DNA of 64,000 nt from Ornithodoros turicata (taxonomy: Eukaryota > Arthropoda > Arachnida > Ixodida > Argasidae), in contig NC_088206.1 of the NCBI RefSeq assembly GCF_037126465.1, positions 54,044,841 to 54,108,840 on the forward strand, read 5' to 3'. Below are positions 24,392-37,130 of this stretch, piece after piece. The position numbers were made by a program, and so were the translations under genes. The number at the start of each line of letters is the position of its first letter. The stretch's first letter is position 1. Under the pieces are notes generated by a model, which was not told the origin of the DNA, made no database searches, and saw only the letters and a program-made list of their open reading frames with translations.

Positions 24392-25011
24392 GGAGCATGG
24401 GCAGATATTGGGAAGCGGCTGTTGGAAAGGGGATCATGCACCATATTGTTCTGATCATCCAGTACTGCGGGCATCTTGAATGGCAGCTTCGTATGACCCT
24501 TTTCGTGAATTTGGACGAAGCACGTCTTCGAGCAAGACATGTCCGTATAGTTCCATAGTACCACTTCAGGCAGCAAAGGACAAGCCCCGAGGCGTGTCTG
24601 GAAAAACTTTCTGTAAACTTCTGTTTCTTGCTTATAGTGGACACACTCAACGCAGTCGAGTAGATCACGGTTATACATTAGAACCATTTTATTCTAAACA
24701 ATGTTTCGTAATTCTCCTCACTATACCAAGGACTCGTATTCTCTCCACGAACATCTTTTCAGAGGAAAGTAGATGATATTATAGAGCGGAATTTAAAATG
24801 GTTGTACGAAGTCGCCTTCCGCTCTCTATCTTCCGCAGCAGACGACGAAGCGTGCCAACCTGCGCGAGGCACGCACAACCCGATTCCACAGCGGACTTGG
24901 AGCTCTCTGCTCAGCGGCACGCCGGGGAGGGAGATCCTTCACATGGGGCGTGGGGGAGCACCGCTCTGTACGCGACAGCCTTATTAGAGCCTTGTGTAAC
25001 AACATCTCAAG

Positions 25012-26921
25012 ATGGCTCAGGTGATGCCCCCCGTCGAAGACCCGGCAGTGGCTGAAGCTCTCCCGGACCTCATACAGTTCGGGTTCCATGACCGCAAGGA
25101 GTCGCAGGTACAGTCACTTGTAATGCGGAGACTGTTTTGTGTTGCCAAGCACGACTTGTATCGGTTAAGGCCTGCTCTAATGTCGGTAAATCTTGTGGTA
25201 GTGAAGCACAGCCTAAAGCAACGCGTCCTAACTGCAAGACTCTTTTGCGTGTTTCCTTATGCTGCATGAAATCGGCATAAAAATGTTTCAAGGGAATTCC
25301 CACCCAATATTATTACTAGCTGTCCCCCTTGTAGTCAACGTCTGCTGCTTCCACGTTCTGCCATGTCCAAACTTCAGAGCGGAATATTTCAGACAAGTAC
25401 AAAACAATATTTATAGTTCCTGGTTGGCATTCATGTAGGATCATCACAGCCATTTGACTTGCGCGCAAAAGCGTGCCTCATACGTCACAAATACGTCACT
25501 CCAAAACCGGATGAGTGAATGCCGTTCTTGGGATTTTCAATATGTGCAACTTCGAGGTACACAGTATGCGGCTTCTTTTAAGAACGCGTTGGAAAGCGAT
25601 GGTGGGATGTTTTAACGCCAAGACTGCCAAGTACCTGTTGGGGTACAAAATACAAAGGGGGTTCAGAACGATGGAGAACCACGAATTCGGATGTGTGAAG
25701 TTTAGGGATGCACCCAGTGATGTTGGACACTACAGCTAAAGTTAAGACGCTGGTAGAACGAAGGAAAAAGCTATAGGAAGCGAGTTAGTAGACCGTGCTC
25801 CCAGTTCATTTGAGTGGTAAGCGATCGGTGTACCACCGTTACAGTTGTCGCCCGTAAAGTTGAGCACAACATGTTACATGTGGCACTGTGTAACGCCGTG
25901 GAAGACCGTTCTATGCAGTGAAGCGCTATACGTAGTGTTACTTTTATGCATGTCTACCACTACTCCGCAGGTTACGCTGGACGGAGATTCTGAGGACGAC
26001 GCCGCCATCGTGACGCTAGACGACGGTTCCGTCTGGAAACCCTATTGGCAACCATCTCACGAGGCCATTAGGGCTTCAGGAGAGCACGCCCTCGACCTCA
26101 AAGAGCGTGTTACAACCCCTAGATCTATACGGGAAGATGTTGGGTCGCCAGACAGCCTCGACGTCGATCACTTGGCCATCGATCCATCCTTCGCATCTGA
26201 AAAGACGGAACCTGTGGGAGAAGTCGGGGACTTCCAACACGACGCGCCACGCAGCGAGAAGCCATCACGTGACCTAGCATCACTTGTCTCAGACGTCCAT
26301 CCAGCAGTACCTCCCGTTTCTGAAGTAATACTTCCACCTCCACACCTTCAAGTTCAAAAAACGCAGAACATCTTTGATGATAAACCCGAAAGGACGTCAA
26401 GCCCGTTGAACATGCACGGTCTCCAGCACAGCGCGGCAGACTTCACAAGACGTCTCATATTTCTAGAAAGGAGTCATTCCAGTGACAGCGACACTACTCA
26501 TAAGAATTGTTTGTCGGAACAGACCGGTGGCCTGTCTACTATTCCGGAAGTTTCTGAACGTGACTTCAAGAACTCACTGGGCACATCGAAACTTAGCATG
26601 GCTGATAAGTCTTCATCGACTACTTCACTGTCAGCTTCACCGAAGTCTTCGATGTCAGGGATGGGATCCGGACATACTCCGGTCACGCATGAACTGCGCT
26701 TCCTTTCTAACTGTGCGACACAGACTGACTTGTCCGATGTGGACGCATCTACGTCGACAGATCTGCGGTCCGATACAAAAATACCTTTCCACAAACTGTT
26801 GGTGATGATTATGAGCACAACCATGACGTGCGTGACCTGCGTCTACTTGTTTTATGTGCTTGCATTGTACTTGAAGGCTTTGTACGAGAGTGGCTTCAAG
26901 CAATATCTCGGGCCTTTATAG
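25012..26921 (+). CDS. Two-exon gene, unrecognised protein with C-terminal membrane segment
   Basis: Exon 1 is 25012-25107 (ATG to CAG|GTACAG). Exon 2 is 25971-26921 (after CTCCGCAG), and the join keeps phase 0. The product is 348 aa. It begins MAQVMPPVEDPAVAEAL, continues acidic (GDSEDDAAIVTLDDGSVW), then has a long Ser/Pro/Thr-rich, probably disordered middle. Near the C-terminus is one hydrophobic stretch of about 25 residues (LLVMIMSTTMTC onward), followed by a short tail. That layout suggests a tail-anchored membrane protein with the bulk in the cytosol. I recognise no family. A longer single-exon reading from 25845 exists but has a poor start and ignores the clear acceptor. Confidence 0.65.
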
Positions 26922-27330
26922 GAGTACATAACTAAATTGGGCTCTTACGAGCCAGGGAAATTATACAGTTGTCCAAGTTGTCCTTGAAGTAATTGCACAT
27001 AAATATTTATTTGCTTGCGTGGTCGTGGTGTATGGTGCTTTTGGGCAGCGGGCTATGGGGACTTCTACCGTGTTTTAGTATCCTTAGTGTCCATTTTCGT
27101 TTACTTAGGTGGCTATCAGGCAAGTTGGTACCGAACTGATTTACTTTTCATTACCACAGTACACACGGGAAACAGCTCGTTTGCAGGCGTAGGTCAGACC
27201 TAATGCATCCTATCTGAATCAGTCCAGGACTCGTAATCTGTTGGGACAGTTGTACAGAGTGACTCCCGATATCCACTGCATAACGGATACAGAAGGCGTA
27301 CACTTCCTATTTTGGTTCGTTGGTTCTGAG

Positions 27331-28209
27331 CATAGATTGAGAAGTTACCCGTCAAAAAGAACTCGTTACAAGCTAAGTTACCGTGTGAAAAATGTAACTA
27401 AGTTAATAACGTTAAGTTCTTCAGCCTGAAACGTAACTCGCAGTTACTGAGTTACTTAAAAAAAGAACGAGTTACTTCCACGTTACTTCAGACACAAAAT
27501 AGCATTACGCAGGTGCAGCGCGCATGAGCAGTTGAGTTAGAGCTTGAGTTGCCTGCGGAGGAGTGCAACACGCTTAGATGGTTGTCGTTTATGTCCAACA
27601 ATAGACCTCTCCCTATTTGTAAACAAATGACGTCATAGTGTTCGAGAGCGCCACAAATTTGGTAGAATTGAACTACGCTCGAAGCTAGAGGTGAACAAAG
27701 TCGCGCGCGAAAGCCACGGTCTTGAGGCGACTTCGATATGTTCCCCTTCCTTCAATGAGAGGCAGAGAACAACTGCCCATTCGTGGAACCCAGCCCTCTC
27801 CTTCCGATTTGTTTCGGTTTCAGTCTGTCTACCAATGTCATGATGGCGTTTCTCTGGTAGAGGTCTATTCGAATGCTTTGCATCTTACTCCCCGTGGGTA
27901 CACAATGGTTCAGCTTCATTTCAATGTCAGCGGTTCTTACTTTCTGAATAAAATACTGTCATTGATTGAATATCTCGTTTCATGGCAAAAAATGCCATGA
28001 AGGAACCGGAGAGAAAGCAAGAAAATATGTGGATGTGAGTGAAAAGCGAGTAAGAAGTAACTAGGAACTTAACTTAAGTTACTTAGGCAAAGTTACCTGA
28101 AAAAGGAACGAGTTCCTCTGAAAGTTACCACGGTGCAAAAGTACCGAGTTAAGTTACAAGTTACCAAAAAAAGAAACTTAGTTACAGTAACGAGTTACCT
28201 CGAACTCTG
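27331..28209 (-). mobile_element. Non-autonomous hAT-type element, copy B
   Basis: An 879-bp element in reverse orientation relative to the 6353 copy, with the same termini and AACTCGTTAC-type subterminal repeats. It is flanked by the perfect 8-bp duplication GTTCTGAG (27323-27330 and 28210-28217). Confidence 0.85.
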
Positions 28210-28714
28210 GTTCTGAGCATGAGTTGCGGTCAAGCTCTCAAGGTTTACTACCGAAAGTAATGTTTCAGTTTCTGGTACATGAGAAACTCGGCTATTTCTT
28301 TCCGGTTCTGTTTTCGTTTGTAAGATAATCAGTACCGGTTTCCATTCCCAGAAGCAGTACGTCGTTTCTGTTTTCGTTTCTGTGCTTGATCTTCGGCAAC
28401 GACTTTGGCGTGCGCTCAACAGTTGTGGATTTGTGCGGATTGTATTTCATTGCTTGGTAGTCTGCCTAAGTTGCGTGCCAGAATGTCAGTATTTATGTTC
28501 ACCCTTTCGTTTCCAAAACTGTGAACGGTATATGGTAAAGTCATAGGCTTTCAGCATAACCACGATCTCTGCTCATATGACATCTTATGATATGACATCT
28601 TGCCACACACCATATGACATCTTATGGATACAGCACCAGCCGGATATAGCTGCATACTCAGTTAAACAAGTTAACAGAATAGCCAAGCAATTGGATGCGT
28701 GTTGCGTGTTTACT

Positions 28715-28995
28715 CGTATACGTGGTAGCGAAGGTCGTGCCGAAGACTGGAAGGTGGTGTGTTCGAATCCTACCACCGGCTGTGCTGTCCGAGGATTTCC
28801 CTGGGTTTTCCGGCAGACTTCCCAGACGAATGTCGGCACAGATCTCCTTGAAGTCGGTCCAGGACGCATACTAACCCCCCTTGTCCCTCACACCTTACTG
28901 CTGTCATCTCTCCATCTGTTAGCGTCTGTACGACGCTCATTGCCACGGTTCTTCCGTTTTCTTGTCTTGTTCTATTGTGGAGCACAATTTGTACT
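28715..28995 (+). repeat. Ruka-type tRNA-derived SINE
   Basis: tRNA-like head with an A box (GTGGTAGCGAAGG) and B box (TGTTCGAATCC). The body follows (CCTGGGTTTTCC, GAATGTCGGCACAG, GAAGTCGGTCCAGGACGC), then a CT-rich tail. The body matches the other SINE copies in the window. Confidence 0.75.
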
Positions 28996-29289
28996 ATAGA
29001 ATTGCCGTTCGTTATGCTGACTGACGTGTAGTGTACCTCTCCAGCAACTTGCCTGTGTGTTGACTGGTTAAGTCAAACCCGAGAGAAGTACCAGCTAACC
29101 AAAGTGTGACGACGTCCTGCAGCACGAAATCTGTGAAGCACGAAATCCGTTTCCCTTTCGGTTTCTGGTAACAGAAACGATCCACCCCGCGTGAAAGCGC
29201 GGACTGAGGTAATCTTCAATACGGCTAGACAGGCGCCTGTATTGTCTTCGAGTGGAGAAATGATCTATGGAGCAAGTTCCCGCGTAGTT

Positions 29290-29823
29290 CAGGCGACATG
29301 TAAGTTTCAGCAGATTTCGCGTCCTTTCAAACCATAAACTACGTGCGAGCTAATTAGTTTTTCAGTGTCGTTCCAAGTCGCCACTACTGAACATTGTACT
29401 CGTTCTATAGAGCGGGGATAATCCCTGATTTCTGGAGCAGATCCTGTTTTCTTGTGTTTCCGAGACCGTCAGAAGAGAGGAAGGTTTTTGCAATGGAAGA
29501 GAGCAAAGTTCTACGTACAGAAAAGGCTGTGTCTGGCGTAAAAAACCTCAGTACAATCATATGGATTTAATAATATTGCGTGGGCGTAAGTTTTGACATA
29601 CAATAGGCTAACTAAGTGCAGGAAGAACTATTGAATTTATTCTTCTCGTTTCTTCTTTTTTATTATTATTATTTACTCTTCACAACCAAGATGGCGAAGC
29701 GCGCGCTGTTACTTGTTCGTGCTCAGCGCACGCTCGTCGGAATGTTTGGTAAGCTTAGACATCTTGTCCGACTTACTGACAATACACGATTCGGTAAACC
29801 TGTCCAGGTAACCACAGAACCCG
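29290..29823 (+). promoter_or_regulatory. Upstream region of PIMT gene, duplicated at 63.3 kb
   Basis: Segments such as CATAAACTACGTGCG, CCAAGTCGCCACTA, AGATCCTGTTTTC and GTGCTCAGC(G/C)CACGCTCG recur in the same order at 63300-63830. The shared block runs through the first exon. It probably contains the promoter and 5' UTR; I see no clear TATA box. Confidence 0.55.
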
Positions 29824-32800
29824 ATGCTGCGTCAAGCATTCGTCGCCTCCGTTCTAGCGATATCTCTCGCATGTCCAGCAATGGCTTGGCTATCCTTTCA
29901 TGGCCTCAATAACAATGAATTGGTCAACTACTTAAAAAGTGAGTGCCGCGTCCTCTCCGTCTAGTGGTGTGTTTTTACGAGCATTATATCTGCGGGCATA
30001 GGATGGCGGGCGGGCAATATATAGGAGGTTCAACTGATGTACATTATTCACAGAACTCATCACAGAACGATAATATATCGTTCTTTCACCTGATTTGTTG
30101 CAAATAAGAAGCATATACGCCTTTTTTGAAACTTTGTGTCGCGCAAACCTTCTCTTTTCAACAAGTCAGGAGAAGAAAGCGATGTCATTTGGAATGACAG
30201 TTCGTTCAGGACGATGGCGATGTTATGTGGGATATGGTGCATTATGTTCCAGCGATGTATACAGTCAATGTACACTCTAATGGGACAACTTAACTGCGTA
30301 AGCATTTCGGAGCCAACTGCCATATCCTGAATGATCGTGTTCTTTCTTTTTTTCTTCAGATTTTTTTTAAGTTGAGTCTCACGCCTTTCTATGTCAGTTT
30401 GGATGCATGTTAAAGGACCATGGAAGGAACCCGAAAAAGGTGTCAGGAGGAGTAGAACTCATTATTACAACCTGTGGGATGCATACCGTGAGATGGTGGT
30501 ACTGTTGAAAGAGCTCGCCCGTTGTCGGCCTCACCGAGGTGGGCAACGTCACGGGATTGTGCGTCCTGGGCCGACTTCTAAGAGAACAGTGCCGACATAT
30601 GTCCGACCACGCCTGAGGGAAACCCAGGAGAAACCCAGACAGCGCAGTGCCGGCACCGCGATTCAGAACCGAGTACCTCCCAGTCTCGTCGTGACATGGC
30701 CAGTACAACCCACTCGTCCAGCTACGCCAGCAGAGCGCAGATCTCATGTCAGAATCCGCGAGGAATATACATGTCGTTTTCACCGCTTCCGGTTGGTGCA
30801 AAACGACATCCGGTTTCACAGCAAACATGCTCTGCGCCAACCACTGTGTCGATTGATACAGTCATGATTGATACAGTTTGAGGAGAGATGGGGCCGTACG
30901 CGCCTTTTTGTGCCAAATCGAACTGCACTGTTAAAATAGAACTTCACCACATAGCACGCTCGTAGCCAACAATCATTCCGGATGATATCATTTTGTGTCT
31001 TTATTTGCTGGAAATGGGAGGAGGAGCCTATCTGGGACACATTATGCATGTCCCAGATAGGCCTCTCCTCCTGTTTTGAACGAATCATGACACAGAATGA
31101 TATCATTCGGTGTGGTGGTTGGCTAGGAGCGTGTTATGTGGTGAAGTTCCATTTTAACAGCGTGTTGCCACGAAAGGCGTACGCGTCCCGTTTTCAACAA
31201 ATCAAGAAAGCAAACCACATAATTCTACATGGCGGCTGGTCCCGAGCGTCCTTAGTCGCGGAAGGACCGGAAGTCTTCGTGGCACCGGAAGTTGCGGCGG
31301 TGCTTACCCGAGAATGTCGTGTATAGCTGGGAGGGGATCACCGCTCGCTGCGCGCATTCATTGTAAACTATTTTCCTCAGGAAATTCGCCCTTCCCAAAT
31401 GAAATATTTTGAGCGACAGTTGCTGTAGGTAGTGTGTTCGTATCAAGCTCTAAAAAATTGTGCTCGAAGTGCTTTCCACGCTACCTCAATTGCCACGAAA
31501 TGCCGTACGCCCCCCCCCCCCTCTCTCTCTCTCTCTCTTTAAATCTGGAGCGACGACGGGGTATCATTCGACGCATCGCCGCAGGACGCGGCATGCGATG
31601 AAGTTCTGGCGAAAAACAGCGAGCGATATAGAGACAACACCGGACAGAATGAGACTATACTGCTAAAATACAACTTCACCACATGGCACGCTCCAAGCCG
31701 ACCACCATTCCGAATGATATCATTCTGTGTCATATTTCGTTCAAAACAGAGGGAGGAGCCTATCTGGGGCATGCATAATGTGTCTCAGATAGGCGCCTCC
31801 TCCCATTTTCGGCAACTAAGGACACCAATTGATATCATTGGGAATGATGGTTGGCTATAGGAGCGCGCTATGTGGTGAAGTTCTGTTTTATCAGTGTAGC
31901 AACTGCTTCAATGGGAAGACTACACTTCACGCAACAGGTCCATGTCTATCTGTTTGTACAATCTAAAGCAGAGCTTCACGGCATAACACGCTCCTATAAT
32001 CAACCCTCATCCCGAATGACGACGTTTCCTCTCTTGATTTGATGAAAAGAAGGGGCGTACGCCATTTTTGCGGACTTATGGACTGCATAATACCACACAA
32101 AAATGGCGTACGCCCCCCGTTTTCGGCAAATCGAGGGAAGGAACGATGTCACTCGGGATGAGGGTTGGCCAGGACCGTGCTGTGTGGTGAAGTTGTGGTG
32201 TGGTATGGTGGTGTGGTGGTTAAGAGTGTAGGAGGCTCCCTACACTCTGAAACAAAAGCGCGTAAAACCTGAACCAATCACCATACAGAATGCTGTTGTT
32301 CCTTTCCCTGCTTCGTTGAAAGACAGAAACGTACGCCTTTTTGTGGCAATTTGGGTTTATGCTAATTGAAGGGATAATGTTAGGTCAAAGAGCTGGTAAA
32401 GTTTTACGGCTACTTCACCGAAACAGAACTTCACGGCATATAGCACGCTCCTCGCAAACCATCCCGAATGACATCGCTCTCCCCTGATTGGTCGAAAACG
32501 GGAGGTGCACGCCTTTTTGTTACTGTCACAAAAAGCCGCACGCCCCGCCCTTTCCTCAACACAAAAGTGACAAAGCTACTGCTGTTTTAAGAGCGTAAAA
32601 GGAAACGAAAAGTAATTTTAGTCTTTTCGGTGGATAGGTGTGTTGCCACGAGAATGCACGGAACTCTGAGAAGCTTAAGGGCCTTACCAGCTCCGGTGGC
32701 GCAGCGGTAACGCGTGCGCTTGGAGACTGGGAGGTCCGCGGTTCGAATCCGCGGGCCGGCTGTGCCGTCTGGGGTTTTTCCTGGGTTTCCCTCAGATGTG

Positions 32801-35800
32801 TAATAGGCGTATGCCGGCACAGTTCCCCTGGAGTCGGCCCATGGACGCAGCTATCCTCCCCCCGAGCGGATTCCGCTCGGTCTTCCACTTCACCCTTTCC
32901 TCTCCTCCTCTCCACCACCTTTCCCTTCCCGATAAACATGCCGCCTAATCAGGCAGGCAGACCTCTCGGGTTCCTCCCAACGACACTCCTCCTCCCCCCT
33001 TAAGGGTCATTTGCAGTGTTGAGGAGTAAAAGGACTCCAGGGCCGAATGTCTAAAATGGGGAGTAACCGTAATGTAGGGGAACTATAGAAGCTGTACTTG
33101 CTCCCCAGTCTACTAAATTTTCCCCCCTTAGAATGTATCAGACGCGCACTAAGCGCTTGTTGTTATTGTCTTAGCTTGCAATTTTGCTAACTTTGATGTT
33201 CTCAAAACAAGGGTATACAACGGCATTTACACATAGACAGTAGTGAGATGAGCGCTTGGCAAGCGGTCAATGCGAATATAGATCTCATTCACTATGTCGT
33301 AGCAACGGCAGTCAAAATTGTATTGGACGGAATTGTATTGTATTGTATTGTGATGGATGGGGAAAAATGTTGACGGGTTTAGAAAAAGGGGCAATATTTA
33401 CGATAATTTTTACAGGGGCTGGAATAGTTGTCAGCGACAGAGTGGAAAGCGTCATGAAATCTGTGGACCGCGGAAACTACACCAGCCACAATCCGTACGA
33501 GGATTCGCCACAGCAAATCGGGTACGCTGTTACCATCAGCGCTCCGCACATGGTATGGATTGGTTTCTATGGACTATATAGAGGCTACATAATAGCATAT
33601 GCAGCACGCCCAGGCACTAGAATCCCTGAAGGATCATCTGCACGATGGTGCCAGGGCGCTAGATGTCGGATCCGGCAGCGGCTACTTAACGGCTTGCATG
33701 GCTTTGATGGTGAGCCGGATTTTCTGCCGTAAGAAGGAAGAGGCTCCAGTTTGTTGTGCGCCATTATAGTGACAGTTGGAAATATTTACCATTGCATGCT
33801 AAACTACCCAGATCGGCAACAACGGATTGGTTGTAGGCATCGATCACATTCCAGAGTTGGTGAACATGTCTATCAAGAACATCAAGAAGGATCAACCGGG
33901 CCTTATCGAGTCCCAGAGGATCAAGATGATTGGTTAGTGCTCAGGACGTAGGCAGACGGAAGAGCTGACGTAAATGTTTGCACTGTGCTACATGGGGAAA
34001 TGTGCCAGGAAATGTAAAGATTTGTGGCTGTACCTTAACCGCGACTGTGGCGAAGCGAAAGCTTACTGGCAATCAGCTGGCCAAAGCGTTCTGGCTCTTC
34101 CACCTACACGACTGCTTACGAACCAAATCCGCACTGCACATCGATCCCCACCACAATCTTTTCAGCAGATGTCAGCCTTATTTGTACGAAAATTAGAATT
34201 ATCTGAACAAAATTCTGAGAAATTTACTGTCACTTTCAGCGAATTCGTGTTGTCATAACACGGCGTCCTTTTTGCCTGGAAATTACTGCAAATGACGCTC
34301 ACCCTTGTCAACAACGAAGTTTTCTGCGTACACTCCGCCGACAAACGAACGGGCATAATATTTCAGTATGACAGAACACGCGCACAGTTCAAATATGGCA
34401 GAATCTAACGACTCACCGGTTGTGTTCGTCTGTTCTGTGTTTCACTTTCAGCCTCAGAACGGTTACTTTGCATCGTGTTCTACAGAACACACTCTAAGAA
34501 AAAAGGGTGTGAAAAGGTGGTAACTTCTATAGTTACCACCTAGGTCAACATAGCGTCTGCACTCTAAAAACAGAACTTCACCGCATAGCACGCTGTGCGC
34601 CAATCATTGCCACAAATGATAGGGTTATTGCTTCTGATTCGAAGAGAGGAGGAGGCGTACGCCTTTTTGTGGCAATTTGGATATATGAAAATTACCACAA
34701 AAAGGCGTACGCCCCCCTCTTCCAATCACAAGCGGTAGCTCTCTCATTCGTGGCAATGGTTGGCGCGCAGCGTGCTATGCGGTAAAGTTCTGTTTTTGGA
34801 GTGTGATAAAGGGTGTAACAGGGTGGCAAAAGCAATTATCATATACCCAAATTGCTGCAAAAAAGGCGTACGTCCCCCTCGCTCACCGAATCAGAAGTGG
34901 TAACCCTATCATTCATGGCAGAGAGTGAGGTAGCAGGTAGAACTTTGCAACCTTTTAGGCACAACATATGCGAGAAATATTACCTCCTAAAGGGTGTAAC
35001 TGCTCCACCCTTTTTTCTGAGAGTGCACGTGGCACAAATCGTGTGTTCACAAGAGCGATACGGAACATTCTAGTGGAAGTAAACGCTAAAAAACACTGCT
35101 CACGGGGCAGAAGGTTCGCCGCATGTTTCGTTGAGCATTCGTACTGTGCCGGAACATCAGGAGTGGCACCCTGTACACTTAGCACACGACACCATCTGCG
35201 CCTTTTCGTGTCGTCTGCTGTCGAAAATCTTGTGACAGCGCCGCATATTCCCTATGATTGCCAGTGCGCAAAAACAGGTGACGTTGAGCGCTTACACTTC
35301 ATCGCATAGCAACCAGTCCGCCAACCATTGCCACGAATGATAGGGTTATCGCTCTTGATTTGAAGAGACAGAGGGGCGTACGCCTTTTCGTAACAATTAC
35401 CATATATCGAAATTCCTACAAAAAGGCGTACGCCTTCCTTGCTCTTTGAATGAGAAGCAGTAACTCTATCATTCGTGGCAATGGTTCGCGTACTACGTGC
35501 TATGCGGTGAAGTTCTGTTCTGAGAGTGTACGCGGCGCCAGAGGGTCATGACGTTCTTCATCACGGGCATCTTCCCCTGCGTTCTAAAAACTGAACTTCA
35601 CCGCATAGCACGCTCTGCGCCAACCATTGCCACGAATGATAGGGTAATCTCTTAGATTAGAAGAGAGAAGGGGGCGTACGCCTTTTTGTGTCCATTTGGA
35701 TACACTCTAAAAACAGAGTTTCACCGCATAGCACGCCGTGTCCCAATCATCGCCACGAATGATAGGGCTATCGCTCCTGATTCGAGGAGAGAGAGGGGCG

Positions 35801-37130
35801 TACGCCTTTTTGTGGCAATTTGGATATATGGTAATTGCCACAAAAGGGTGTACGCCTCCCTCTCTCTTCAAATCAAAAGCGATAACCCCATCACTCACGG
35901 CAATGGTTGGCACACAGCGTGCTATGCGGTGAAGTTCTGTTTTTTTCTGTACATGATAATTGACACAAAAAGGCGTAAGCCTCCTTCTGTTTTCGAATCA
36001 GAAGAGATAACCCTATCATTCGTTGCAATGGTTGGCGCAAAGCGTGCTATGCGGTGATGTTCAGTCTTTAGAGTGTGGGGCATATCTGGCGAGTCTCGTT
36101 CATATGAATACGCGGAACGTGAACGTCCAACAGGGACTGCTGCTCTTTCCTGACTGTCAGCACTCGTGTGAGATATTTACTCGAGTGTTTCCTACTGTAA
36201 CGTATTTGCTTTTTGCGGTTGGAAAGGAACGTTGCCTATTTGCGTTTAAACGCGTCCTTCCAGCAGCGTTCACTGAACCTGTGCGTTTGCGATCCGTCCG
36301 TCGCTTGCAAAAGGTATGGGTTTGCGGGCGGGCGCATCGCTTTCGGACATGTCGAATCATCATAACGTGGACACGACGCGTCTGACGACTCCCTTTTTGT
36401 CGATGTCACCCAACAGTTGGAGATGGCCGAGATGGATTCGCTCCGGACAGTCCCTACGATGCCATTCATGTTGGAGCGGCCGCCCCGGAATTGCCCATGA
36501 AGGTAGCCGGACTTCTAGTTTTGTTTAACGTGCTTGAACTGTGCTTTTGCCTTCTTCACAGCTGCTGCAGCAGTTGAAGACTGGAGGTCGCATGATCTGT
36601 CCGGTTGGTCGCGGAAGCTTCAGCCAGACACTGGAGCAAATTGACAAGCTTCCAGACGGGACGGTGAAGAGAACCGAGCTGGCTGACGTGGCGTTTGTGC
36701 CACTCACGGACAGAGAATCCCAATGGCCCTCTAACAGGTTGCTATCTTGCTGCATTTAAACCTCCGCACGTCGCAGTCGCAAGTTTGCAGACTGCGCAGC
36801 ACCACACCGGAAACGCTGCAGGCACGCACGATCCGAAGCGGTAAATGCTGGTATAGAATGACAAAGCAGTGTTTATACAACATGACAATGACACGATATG
36901 CCACTCAGCTGAGGTTGTGCGGATTGAAGCCTTCAGTTGTGTGCCGAAATATTTTCATTAGCAATATATAAGACCGTGGTGGTTACATTCCTGGATGATG
37001 TACCATCCCCGAAGTGGAGCAGAAATGCGCAGCACCTGTGCATTTCCAGAACAGCGTACGGGAGAGGTGCGCACTAGTTGAAGTATTCGTTTGATCTACA
37101 TGAATTTATTCTTTTCTTTGCAGAGCCTAA
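29824..37130 (+). CDS. Protein-L-isoaspartate O-methyltransferase, seven exons, with N-terminal extension
   Basis: Repairs isoaspartyl damage in proteins using S-adenosylmethionine. Exons: 29824-29938, 33416-33552, 33605-33709, 33812-33932, 36417-36502, 36562-36737 and 37124-37130. All junctions are GT/AG, phases agree, and they join to 248 aa. Landmarks are [17 protein letters not shown], the substrate-side TISAPHM, the SAM loop [14 protein letters not shown] (D104), [31 protein letters not shown] and GGRMICPVG. The canonical family start (MAW...) is Met20 here. Nineteen residues precede it and form a signal-peptide-like hydrophobic stretch ([15 protein letters not shown]), so the ATG at 29824 could give a secreted or ER form and that at 29881 a cytosolic form. 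Introns are full of MITEs and a SINE. A second first exon lies at 63830. Confidence 0.9.
30480..30720 (-). repeat. Antisense Ruka-type SINE
   Basis: It contains, in reverse, the same body as the other SINEs (GTCCTGGGCCGACTTC, ACAGTGCCGACATATG, GGAAACCCAGGAGAAACCC, GCGCAGTGCCGGC). The tRNA-like head is degraded. It lies inside PIMT intron 1. Confidence 0.65.
30926..31162. mobile_element. Foldback MITE
   Basis: Starts CACTGTTAAAATAGAACTTC and ends with the complement (TTTTAACAGCG). The centre is the palindrome CTATCTGGGACA...TGTCCCAGATAG. The flanking dinucleotide is TG on both sides. Confidence 0.8.
31658..31896. mobile_element. Foldback MITE with TA flanks
   Basis: Same subfamily as 30926 and 41410. 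Flanked by TA at 31656-31657 and 31897-31898. Confidence 0.8.
31964..32196. mobile_element. Foldback MITE, GGCGTACGCC-centre subfamily
   Basis: Outer arms CTTCACGGCATAACACGCTC and complement; centre GGGCGTACGCCATTTTTGCG and complement. Partial copies follow at about 32250-32360 and 32420-32560. Confidence 0.7.
32689..33003 (+). repeat. tRNA-derived SINE, well-preserved head
   Basis: A box TGGCGCAGCGG and B box GGTTCGAATCC at tRNA-like spacing, then the common body (GGTTTTTCCTGGGTTTCCC, ATGCCGGCACAGTTCCCC, GAGTCGGCCCATGGACGC). A long CT-rich 3' region reaches the run of Cs near 33000. It lies in PIMT intron 1. Confidence 0.8.
34560..34803. mobile_element. Foldback MITE
   Basis: CACTCTAAAAACAGAACTTC left and complementary right arm ending TTTTTGGAGTG. 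Centre GGCGTACGCC. TG on both flanks. A half copy follows at about 34845-34930. Confidence 0.75.
35293..36078. repeat. Array of foldback MITEs
   Basis: A full copy at about 35293-35528, a left half at about 35579-35700, a full copy at 35703 to about 35945, and a right half at about 35945-36078. All have the arms CTTCACCGCATAGCACGC and centre GGCGTACGCC. The array occupies PIMT intron 4. Confidence 0.75.

Noticed and set aside
30394..30867. Overlapping frames on both strands near 30.4-30.9 kb
   Set aside because: They coincide with an antisense SINE in a PIMT intron.
32689..32760. Possible tRNA gene (A and B boxes)
   Set aside because: It continues into the common SINE body and no acceptor stem closes. 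It is a SINE head, like that at 60992.
33595..33604. Alternative PIMT exon 3 acceptor at 33595
   Set aside because: It would insert three extra residues in the highly conserved APHMH block; the acceptor at 33604 restores the family spacing.
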